A stretch of DNA of 64,000 nt, taken from NCBI RefSeq assembly GCF_030867095.1, contig NC_081830.1, positions 35,819,832-35,883,831 on the forward strand, in the 5' to 3' direction. The notes beneath the pieces were generated by a model. That model saw only the letters and a program-made list of their open reading frames with translations. It was not told where the DNA came from and did not search any database. This DNA comes from Alligator mississippiensis (Eukaryota > Chordata > Crocodylia > Alligatoridae). The position numbers were made by a program, and so were the translations under genes. Below are positions 54,349 to 64,000 of the stretch, piece by piece. Position 1 is the first letter of the stretch. Each line of letters begins with the position of its first letter.

Positions 54349-55434
54349 TCACTGACCCTGGCATATCCCCCTCTTCTCCAAATAGGGAGATGACAAAGGC
54401 CTCAAACCTCCCACAGTAATCGCTGCTTCATCACACAAATACATGCAATAAGAAACAAATACGCACCTGGGAAGTGATATCATCTGTGAAGAAATTCTTC
54501 CAAATGATCTCTTCAGACTTTCTTTAACCTCTTTATTCCTCAGGCTATATATAATGGGGTTCAACATCAGCGTGGCCACTGTGTAAGACAGAGACACCAA
54601 CTTTTTGCTGTTGGGTGAGAGGCTGGACTTAGGCTTTAAGTGAATTAAACAGGTTGTACAGTAAAACAGGGTCACCACCACCAGGTGAGCAGTGCAAATG
54701 GAGAACGCCCTGTGTCTGCTCTCAGCTGATGGCATCTGGAGGATAGTGTGGATGATACAGATGTAGGAAACAGATATCAAGATAAATGGGAACAACATTA
54801 TTGCAACAGTGGCTACAAAAACCAGAAGTTCAAAGAAAGATGTGCCTGAACAGACCAGCTCCAAAACTGGGGCAATGTCACAAAAGAAATGGTTAATTTC
54901 AGTTGAGCCACAGAAAGAGAAGCTAAATAACCAGACAGCGAGCACTATTGCCACCGGGATTCCTGAAAGCCAGCATGCAATCACCATCTGAAGGCACACC
55001 CTCTTGTTCATGACAGTGGCATAACGCAATGGATGACATATGGCCACATAGCGGTCATATGCCATGATACCCAACAGAAGACACTCAGAGGTGATTAAGT
55101 GTATGACCAAGTGGAGCTGCAGGGCACAGCCATAAAAACTGGTGACTTTCCTCTCCACAAGCAAATTCATCAGCATTTTGGGGACTATGTCTAAGGTGAA
55201 GCAGATTTCAATCAGGGCCAGGTTCTTGAGCAAATAATACATCGGGGTGTGGAGGGCAGGGTCAGTAGTTGTGATGATCACAATGAGAGAATTCCCTGTC
55301 AAGGCTGAAAGAAACATGAGCAAAACTACTACAAAGAGTAGGAGCTGCAGTTTGGCAAGGTGGGAGAACCCCATCAGGATGAAGCCAGTCACCATGGTCT
55401 GGTTTTCCAGTTTCAATTCTTCAGCAAGTTCCAT
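54349..55434 (-). CDS. Olfactory receptor, class II, extended C-terminus
   Basis: A 361-aa odorant receptor of a different subfamily from the other two (OR10-like by impression). It has N11 (NQT), GN at 47-48, LHTPMY at 61-66, C103, MAYDRYVAIC at 124-133, RAFSICTAHL at 242-251 and NPIIY at 292-296. The ATG at 55434 gives a normal N-terminus. ORs usually end 20-30 residues after NPxxY, near 323 here. Instead the frame continues for 38 residues rich in Cys (CVFVSYCMYLC...). The pseudogene relative at 618-972 has TGA where this gene has TGC (codon 324, 54463-54465), so the tail probably arose by loss of a stop codon. The transmembrane core looks intact. Confidence 0.9.
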   Translation of the reverse strand: MELAEELKLENQTMVTGFILMGFSHLAKLQLLLFVVVLLMFLSALTGNSLIVIITTTDPALHTPMYYLLKNLALIEICFTLDIVPKMLMNLLVERKVTSFYGCALQLHLVIHLITSECLLLGIMAYDRYVAICHPLRYATVMNKRVCLQMVIACWLSGIPVAIVLAVWLFSFSFCGSTEINHFFCDIAPVLELVCSGTSFFELLVFVATVAIMLFPFILISVSYICIIHTILQMPSAESRHRAFSICTAHLVVVTLFYCTTCLIHLKPKSSLSPNSKKLVSLSYTVATLMLNPIIYSLRNKEVKESLKRSFGRISSQMISLPRCVFVSYCMYLCDEAAITVGGLRPLSSPYLEKRGICQGQ

Positions 55435-56038
55435 CAGAAAAGGGATCTAGGTAAGACCTCATTCAGGGGAAGAGATGACTGGAATGTAAGCTTGTCTAAC
55501 TTCAGATCCAGTACTGAGTGGCTCAGATAGTCTGAAGACCTTGATCATCTTCTTTTCCGTGGAAAATGAAAAGTTGATACCTAGATATCAAGTAGGGCAG
55601 AAGGCGGAGGGGGGGGGATCAAAATAATAATATTGTTTTTCCCATCACCCACAGAAAACATGGTTAATCAGATGCATTTGGCTAGGTTCTATGAATAGCT
55701 GATATCTGGATCTATATATTCATCTACACAAGAATGGTAAGAAGCCTGAATATCAGTTAGGTAAAACTGTAAATTTAAGAGTGCATTACAATCCCCATGT
55801 AGATAAACTATAAGTGGGAGTACATTATCTCAGGTTATGCTATTAAAATATATATCCATGCCTATGTTTTCCCATTATTGATGAGAATGGAAGCTTTCCA
55901 CACAAGTTTAATTTCCTATGAGTTTTCTTCAAAAGCTGGGGGGTGGGGAGAAAGGGATTTCCCTTTTCCTGTTTACATGACAAAGATAAGCATTTCCAGT
56001 TTTCAGTTACCAAGATGCATAGAAATTACTGAAAACTT

Positions 56039-56070
<32 letters not shown>

Positions 56071-56219
56071 TCAATCTATATATCTAGATATATAGAAGAT
56101 ATATATGCATTGTGGAAAGATAGTACCACGATTATTGTTCCCTTGAAATCCTTTTTAGAACTTTAGTACTCAAAAAACCTGTACTCAGATAACAGACTCA
56201 TAGACTGCTATGCCTGTTT
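55435..56219. other. 5' flank of third OR, with (GACA)n
   Basis: Upstream side of the third OR. Positions 55435-55580 resemble 973-1110, upstream of the pseudogene. A (GACA)n microsatellite (56042-56070) and AT-rich sequence follow. No gene was seen. Confidence 0.5.
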
Positions 56220-57750
56220 CTTGCACAAATTATGTTTATGTCCCCCTCCCTCCCCTTCAGTTAAAATAAGCAAAAGGGTAAATCAAAATAAAAACATTAT
56301 GGTTTCTCTGGAAGACAAAAGGAAAAGAAATTAATTTGTCCAAATCCAAAGTCAACCTTTGCTTACCAAAACTAGAAGACACATCTCCAGCTCATAGGAA
56401 TTGCTGTTGAAATCAATGGACCAGATCCGTTGAAACCTGTAAGAAATGACTCAAAACATACAGACCAGATTTCCTACTGTGGATATTTTTGCATTACTGT
56501 TTCTTTAGTTGCAAAGATCTTAATCCAAAAGTGTTCATTTTAACAGTTGTGGCCTTTGCTTTTCCTTTTAATCAGTATATGCTTTTTCTAAACCTACACA
56601 TCATCTGTTTCTTCAGGTGCAGACAAAAGTGGCAATTTTCACCTGATCTGGAGTCAGGAAGCAGTCTACAGCTGTGACTGTACACAGTGCACAGCTGCAG
56701 ACCACTTTAAAAAGGCCCAATTTCATTGCATGAGGGTTCCGATGACTCGACTCCAAAACAGAGCGTGCTCTGTAACTTGTGTCTGTGGAGCTCCCAGTCT
56801 GTTGCTGTTTTCAAAAACGGAGTGTGGAAAGGGAGTGGAAGGAGCTTTGTCTGCTGTTTTTTCACCCACCACTGGAGGGTGGGGCGGGTAGATTGCAGCC
56901 CTTCTGAAGTGCCCAGAACCACCTCACTTCCAATCTCCCATTCACTTTCTTCAAAAGGAAAAAAAGTAATTTTTCTTCTTCTCCATCTTCCATCTTCCCC
57001 TACTTCAGCTTTCATCCAGAGGAGCCCCATCCCTCTTCCTTTCTGAAGCCTGTACCTCTGTCTGGCATGGGGGTGCTGCAGCTGCCCCCAGACCCTTGCA
57101 TCCTCCCCTTCCTACAAGGAACATATTATTTAATTCAAACTTATTATCATAAGAAATAAAACCCTTCTGTCATTGCTTCTGGCTCTGCCATTCATCAAAA
57201 CCATACATAAATTATATAGAAGCAGTGTTTCTTTGAGTTTCTTTTTTTCAGAAAAAAATGTTCAAAGTGAGGACAGCAAAAGTGTGGAAGTCTCTTGGAT
57301 GATTTGAATGAAATCACTTTCTGACTCTGAATAACAGCATTTAAAAGAATAGAAGGAGAAAAGACAATGCTTACCTCAAATTGAATCAGTTCAGTTGAGG
57401 ACTGAAGCTCATCCTGAAATTTGCTATTGATGCTGATTGCTCTTCTTAAAGATTCTTTCCTCTCACCCAAAAGATAATTATGATCTTGTGGGGAACATGC
57501 TAATTTCATTTTGTTTGTGAAGCTCAGATTTGTCCTCATATGTACATCCTTCTTGAGAGGCAGGTGTTTTTCTCTTGCTTATATAAAAACAACAGCAAGA
57601 GCAGCAAGAGCAAATATTATTCTTAAAGTAATTATTGTTGGTGGGTCACAGGGTTGTTGGCACCATCCACTGATGATATCAAAGTGTACGGAGGTGGTTG
57701 GAGCTGAGGACCAAGTAGGATACTTAATGCTACTCTGGTTCATATGATAG
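56220..57750. repeat. OR upstream flank, paralog 3
   Basis: Matches 14540-15601 joined to 30202-30830, and 48400-49300. At 57078-57083 it has GCAGCT where paralog 1 has GCCGCT on each side of the Polinton, so it shows the empty site. No gene was seen. Confidence 0.8.
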
Positions 57751-57826
57751 CAGAGATTTTATCTTTGCAACCCGTAACCATGGCTGTCAACTATTAGGAG
57801 GATTGGGATTCCAATTGGCTTGTTAT

Positions 57827-58857
57827 TAGGCCTGTGCGAATAAGGAAGTATTCCGTTTGGATTAGACCAAATCAGAGGACAGTGATTCAATTCAGAAATT
57901 TGGATTACTGTCCCTAATCAATTCTGCTGAATCAGCTTTGGAAGATTCAGTGCTGATTTGGACAGCTTCAGAGATTTGACCATAGACTATAATGGGGATT
58001 CATTGAATTACCTATAATTTTGACAATTTTGGGCTGATTCTGATAAAAATTGCAGAGATGGTAGCCCCTTCTGAAGGCATGAGGTCTACCAAGCTTCAAG
58101 GAGATAGGTACAGGGGTTTCTGGTAAACTGCACCTCAAGGTGCTGACAAGCATAACTCGTGACATGGTTGATACTGTGTGTGTGTTAAGGCGCACCCTCA
58201 CTGACGCTGGGGACTCTACACGACACGGTAGTGTGACCCAGTGAGTTCTCCTTCTCCCCTACAGCCTTAGTTAGGTCCAGAGAAAAGTGCAGTGGTACCG
58301 GGGCACTCAGGTATCCGGCCGGTTGTATGATGTCAGAGTTCCAAAATCTATAATGAGTCCATGAGTTCCTGTACCTAGGACGCTGATGAAGTGAAGTTCA
58401 TAGACCCAGGTGTGGAAAGTAGTTGTCCTCCTGCTCTCCCAGCCCCCACATGGCTGCCCTGCCCACCACAGCTCTGGTTATTTAAGGGGACTCACCGTTC
58501 CTGCCTGACAAGAGGCAATCCCCACCGAGCCCCACTATCCTGCACCATGTGTTGGGCTCTTTCACAACCCCCACCCCCTGAAGCCTGAAGCTGCTGCAGG
58601 TGCAGTGAGTAATGGGGGTTTTCTGATTTTTTTTTTTCTTAAAGGGCCAGAGCTGGGGTGGGCAGAGCAGCCATGGAGGGGGTGGGGGCATTCAGGGAGC
58701 TCCTCTTAGAGCCCCCCATGCAGTGTGGGGCAGTGAGGGGCAGCAGGGCTTGCCCCTCCCCCCAGCTGGAAGCACCCGGTAAGAGTGGGGCTTTTCCCTG
58801 ATTTGATTCGGATTCAGAGATTCGGCCACCAAATCAGGCCAAATCTCCTCTGAATCA
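57827..58857. repeat. Truncated DNA-transposon-like repeat
   Basis: Starts TAGGCCTGTGCGAA, a terminus I associate with small hAT-like repeats in reptiles. It is followed by ATTCGG/GATTCAG-rich sequence, which reappears at the right (58800-58857, GATTTGATTCGG). The right terminus is missing where unit D begins. The middle (about 58180-58790) differs in composition and may be a nested insertion. Confidence 0.4.
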
Positions 58858-61800
58858 GTCAGTCTTCATCAGACATTAACTTTCAACTGGAACTTTTTGA
58901 CCAGCATTCATTTTTGCCTATGAGAAGCATCCCTTCAAAATATGGGATGAAATTTGTGTCTAAATAAATTCAAAGCATTTCCCCACAGTGAGGAAGGCCT
59001 TGTTTTGATGTGAAGTTTATCTCAAAGTGTACTCAGAGTCCACAAGTCCCAGTTTCTTCTCCTGGTTCTACCTCTCATCTGAGGGGTAAATTTAAGCATA
59101 TGGCTTCCTGTTCTTGTATTTACAAAACAGAAAAGCAATAAAGACCTCCCTTGTAAAAAGCTTTGAGACCTACAAATGAAAGGTGCTACATAAGAGCAAG
59201 GTAGAATTGTTACAAGAGCACCATGGCTGTGAACCACACGGTGTTAAATGCACCTGTCATCTGTACAGAAAGGGCTATTATCTCTGTTTTGCAGATATGA
59301 AATTAAAACACAGAATGACTCATGAACATGACTTTTAAAGATCGTAGGTGGCTAAGGAATCAGGTAGGCATCTTTTGAAAAAGCACATAGGCAAGAATTA
59401 ACTTGGAATAACATTTACTATGCTCCCCTAAATTGAAAATTTTCTAACTAAAAGAGGGATTTTTTTTTCTGAGTGATATTTGTAAAATAGATTTTTTGGT
59501 GAAATCCTCACTTTGAGTAGACAGTCATAGCTTACTGTCTCAATGGGTCACATGTCCCACTGATAAAAGTGGTCCTATTGTCATGGCCCTGCCTAGTTTG
59601 CTGCTGCTGTTGATGGATCTGGGGATTTTTTCAATCATTATTGGCCTCATTCAAAGAGAGAAAAAGAATAATTTTAGTTGGAATATCTAAGGCACCTAAA
59701 GTATGATTCCAAAGAACTTAAATGGAGAGATTCATAACAAATTTCATAGAATTGTAAAAAAGTGACATCTCACTCCTGGAGAGGAGTAAGACTCTGAACT
59801 TAACCGTGTGCCAACACTGACTTTTTACTAATTGTGAGTAAGACCAAACAAGAATTTTTTTTTAAACTTAGATAACTTTTTTTAGAATAGGGTAATTAAA
59901 TCAAAACTGACCTCTCACATCTTATGTTCGTGTTTTTCAGACTAGGTTATAGGTTCTATAGTCTCACATCATCTTGTGCTAACCTTTGGTCTGTGAGGAA
60001 TGAAACCCATCTGATCCTGATGACTAATCCTTGTACAAGTGGGGCTCCTACACACATCTGGGGAGCCTGATCCGATACACTGGAAACCCATTGCTCTGGA
60101 GCAGCCTTCCTTAATCGAATCTGCTGGAGCATGGAAATTGACATGCTCCAGCAGCCTCGTGTGTCCCGTGTATCAGCATCCAGCACATCTCTGCACTGAC
60201 AAAATGGCAGCAGGGCACCTAGAAATAAACACATCTGATGAGCTTTAGTTCAAAGCACCCCACCACCATTTTTTCAGCAGAGGGGTATGCAGCAAGGCTG
60301 ATACACATGATGTGTGGGTGCTCTTAATTAGCAGAGCTCATTAATTAAAGTGTCCAACAGCGCATCTGGAACCACATGTAGAAATGCCCTGGTTTTCTTG
60401 CTTCAGTTTGCTTTGCCTTTCTTTCTGAATTGGAAACATGTCTTTGGTTCATTATTTACCATCCTTGCTGTAAGATGGATCTTTCCCTTGACATGTTAGC
60501 TGATTACAAACATTTTAAAGAAATAAAAGATTAACAATGTGGTTACATCAACCTTAATAAAGCCAATCTTGTAACCTCAAATGGGAAGAAGTAAGGAGTG
60601 AAAAACTTGGTATCTTCAGGAAAAGAAACAGAATGAAGTGAAAAGCCTGGATTAGGGAAAGGGGTTAATGTTTTTTAATAAAATTCTACAGTTTACATTG
60701 GACATAAATTGATTAAAACAGTAAAATGTCCAAAGCAATAGGTGGCAGAATCCCGGAAATCCCCTCTTAAGAGAAGGACCCTCATCATTGAGATACAGAG
60801 TCACTCTTCTGGCTTCATTGCCTTAACGAAAGTTTAACTCTGGGCTCCCATGTGACCCAGCTTCATCAGGAAGGTGGGATATCATGAAGTTCACAAATAA
60901 TTTTCTTTTAAACAGATCCTGCACCAGCACAGGGGCAACTGCATTTTATTTCTGTGTACAGTTAAACCAGTTGCACAAATAACTTTAATTACAAACTGGT
61001 GCCGTGTCTAAATCAGCCACACACTGGTAGGTTTTCTGAATTGCTGTCAGTTTTGATTTATTTTTGTTAGCAAAGTTTGTCTATATAATTTCTCCCTCTC
61101 TCTCTTTCTCTCTCTCTTTCACCTGTTAAACTTTAATAGGAGGTCTACCAGGTAAATATGCTAAAAGTTCTGGAGATTTTAGAGTTTGTATTTGAACAGA
61201 GGACAGAGGTTGCTTCAAGGTGGGTGCAGGCTAAATTTACGCATTTTTTTTTTTAAATGAGGTCTGTAGAGATAATTTATTGATATGCCTTATAGCTTAT
61301 TTTCTACAGCCCATTTGCTTATGTAAGGTATGCCAGTATCTTCACTGGCTGGCTTTCTTGTATGCATACCAGCCTCCTGCTTCCTTACTATTCCTTCCAT
61401 CCAGGAAGAGCACACACACCAACTGCAGATGCTTCCTCAGCCTAATTAAGTGTGCTTAAACCCGAAAGCTTGCTAAGAAGAATTTTTCCAACTATTTGCG
61501 TTGGTTTAATAAAAGATATCACATTGACCCAAAGAACCTTGCCTGAAACTAAACTAGAAAAGTTGTCATTTTTACAGTGCTCTGTGGGGCGCTTTAATTA
61601 GAGCAGCTCTGAGAGCCACTCTAAAGCACCAGTAGCATCAGCATCTCCACTATTTAAAATTAACTAAAGGCCTCACCGCCATTCTGAAGTGCGGGAATGC
61701 TAATACATGAGATGTGGAGGCTGCTGGAGCATGCTAATTAATTGAGTCTGTGCTGACACCCTGTAATTAAAAAACATCAGAGCAGCTTCCATGCACATCT

Positions 61801-64000
61801 ACAAGCACCCTTAGTTGCCTTTGGAATCTACTGCTGTGGTCCATGATAATCCCAGCAACTATAACAACCTACTGCTTATGGTATATGCAACTGAAGGATT
61901 TATCTTTTAGCTTCTGTGGGGAAGATTTATATTTTGGGGGATGAAAATTACAAATTCAAGACCTGTTGATAATGGTGACGTGCCTGTGATCACATGAGCA
62001 CCAAATGCCATCCTATTGTACTTTTTTTGGCCATGCTAACTTTTAACATTTTCAAGCAGCCTGATCTGCACTGATATCAAAATGGAACTACTTGGGACAT
62101 AGAACAGCTTGGCTCTCTTCATCCTTCTGCCACTTGAAGTCTGTGTAATCTTAAACAAAATGCTTTCACTTTGGGTTCTCATTTGCCTGTCATTGCCAAC
62201 CTTTTAATGAAAAGCCCTTTAAAGGAAAGGATTTTTCAGGAGTGTCTTGTTACAGAACCATGCACAATGACAGGACAGGATCCAGGAGGGGTGTAGTGCC
62301 ATTTCTGCACCTACCTTCTGGTTTAAACTGGTGCATTGGAGCCTATGGGGATTTATTTTTTTTAGCTCTCTTCCTCCTCCCCTCCTCTTCCCTGCTCCCC
62401 ACCCCCAACTCCTCCACTTAGCACTGTTCCTGTCTGCCCAGCCAGGCTGCATGTGGTCTGAGCTCAGCTGGGAACAGGGAAAACAGCAGTGGGAATGGTC
62501 AGGAGGGATCCCCTTCCCTGCTCCTGCTCCAGGAAGATGGAGCAGCGATGGGGAAAACTACTCTCCTGCCCTCCTGTTGCCACTGTCTTCATCCCCAGAT
62601 GAGCCCATCCCCAATGCAGCCTGGCCAAAGCAAGCAGAAATACCTCTTGTGCTTCTTCCACCCCTGTAAAAGTTGGGAAAGCAACATCAGTAGGGAGAAG
62701 TTAAGGGAAGGGAAGGGAAGGAGAGGCAGGATTTGCTCCTTTTTTAGGAACTTAAAAAGTCTGCCTGCACTGGTGAGGCCAGAGGAGGCTGAAAGCAGGG
62801 GGTGCAGCCACCCCTGCAGTGTATGTGGCAGCTGCCTCACCCTCCCACCACCCTGCATTGGGAAATCCTGAATCTGCCCCTGCACAATGAGACCCTGCTC
62901 TCAGCTAGAGATTCTAAGCATCTTATGAAGGAAGGAAAGGTACGAGGGAGGGAAGGACCTGATCTACTCACAAATCACTCGCCTGCCACCCCAAATCAAC
63001 TCCTCTGTCCTCCATCAGCCCATCCGCCTCCAGATCACTGCCTGGCATGCCCTTCAGCTCAAGAGTGGTGGAGGCACCAGTGGGGATGTTCCGTGCACCC
63101 AGGTCCAGCCTTCACCTTGCCCTGCTGGGAGGAGGGGTTGATGGGGCAAGGAAGTGCCAGATAGCTGTGTGGCCTGGATGTAGTTTGGATCTGGGTGTAT
63201 GGGGGCAGCATGGGCTGCAGGAAGGCAGGAACTTTTGCCACAACTTCTTTTGGGCTGGCAGGGCAATTCATGGCAGGTCAATGGGTGGCAGGACAGTGAT
63301 TTAGGAGTAGAGGGGCCAATCAAAGGAGTGGAGGGCAAATCTTGGGGACAGTGGGGTATTATTGAGGAACAAGTCCAAGCCATGTGTCAGGACCCTTCTC
63401 TTCCTTCTACAGTCTATATTGTGGCTAGAGAGCTGGTGAGCAGGGCAGTCATGGAACAGATTTGCAGCCCCTAGCTATGGCTCTGGTTGCCAAGCCTGTA
63501 GCATGAAATCTCACCCTTTGTTTCACATAGGGGGACACCAGTATCAGTATTCATTGTGCCAACACTATCTATGAGTTCATATCTGAGCAAATAAAAATCT
63601 TGTGTGGACCTACGTGGTAATGATTCTTGTACACTCTCAACAACAAAGTATATAAAACAGTAAACATTTATCCAAGTGATTTTTTGAGGGATGATATTCC
63701 TCCAAAACACACAGATTCAGGTGGAAAAGATTTTCTTCTCCCAATCAAAGTCTAAGCATTACCATTTCTTTCCCCTTTTTAACTAGAGGTCATTAGAATT
63801 CACCTCTACAGGTGTAGGATGTTAAAGCTCTTTGGTTAATGCTTAGTGCTTTCACACATTTCATTAGTGTGCAGCAATAAATTCGAGAGTTTAATGCTCC
63901 AGAGTTTATGGCTCCTAGGAAGCTCCCAGGCATGCCACTTATAGATGTGCCTGCACAGCAGCATACTGAGACAAGTCAGAATAGCCTGGGCTGACAGGAG
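58858..64000 (+). repeat. Segmental repeat unit, copy D
   Basis: Fourth copy of the 5 kb unit, starting at 'CAGTCTTCATCAGACATTAA' and running off the window. It lacks the internal gaps of copies A and B and carries about 130 bp (63545-63660) not seen in B. It continues, like B, past 63910. No gene is supported inside. Confidence 0.8.
59055..59345 (+). repeat. MIR-type SINE relics in copy D
   Basis: Equivalent of 8617-8905 and 37472-37762, with GAAAGGTGCTACATAAGAG near 59178 and a core-like piece near 59290. Confidence 0.5.

Noticed and set aside
1-64000. tRNA, rRNA or other structured RNA genes
   Set aside because: I saw no tRNA-like A/B boxes in a cloverleaf context outside SINE relics and no rRNA similarity. 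A covariance-model scan would be needed to exclude small ones.

Overview
The window looks like nuclear DNA of a sauropsid reptile, most likely a crocodilian or turtle. It contains CR1 LINE fragments (one with the typical 3' end), amniote MIR-type SINE relics, class II olfactory receptor (OR) genes in a tandem cluster, and a large Polinton/Maverick. The species call is an inference from repeat content.

Host genes. Two closely related intact OR genes (13378-14340 and 47205-48167, both minus, 320 aa each) and a third intact OR of another subfamily (54349-55434, minus, 361 aa) are the only host protein genes I can support. A decayed relative of the third lies at 618-972. The first two ORs have a clear splice acceptor 5 nt before the favoured ATG, the usual OR layout with the coding exon last. 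The third OR has a 38-residue C-terminal tail where its pseudogene relative has a stop.

Large duplications. A unit of about 5 kb recurs four times in the same orientation: A 1966-5204, B 8578-12850, C 37195-42055, D 58858 to the window end. The upstream flank of the ORs also recurs three times (14404-15601 plus 30202-30930; 48231-49300; 56220-57750). A block holding a LINE, CR1 and unique sequence is present twice (33406-37194 and 42056-45850). The cluster therefore grew by repeated segmental duplication.

Mobile elements. The main feature is a 14.6 kb Polinton at 15608-30195, with a 6-bp target duplication (GCCGCT), terminal inverted repeats of about 430-440 bp, and the family's gene set. 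Its plus-strand half carries an unrecognised gene, protein-primed DNA polymerase, packaging ATPase and two small structural-type proteins. Its minus-strand half carries protease, major capsid, a basic minor protein, minor capsid and a chromodomain integrase. The two halves converge on facing poy(A) signals. It is a fossil with a handful of breaks. It inserted into one copy of the OR flank after duplication, because the other two copies keep the empty site. Other elements are an LTR element with a gag-like frame (5205-8205), one well-bounded LTR-like insertion (34376-35675, with a paralogous empty site), two more LTR remnants on the minus strand near 32-33 kb, a LINE of the jockey/CR1/L2 kind, CR1 pieces, and small non-autonomous DNA transposons.

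The most interesting signal is in the Polinton ends. The termini read AGTAGT and are followed by a perfect octamer, a GC box and a perfect CRE at the same distances in both arms. This resembles the composition of adenovirus replication origins, which also serve a protein-primed polymerase.
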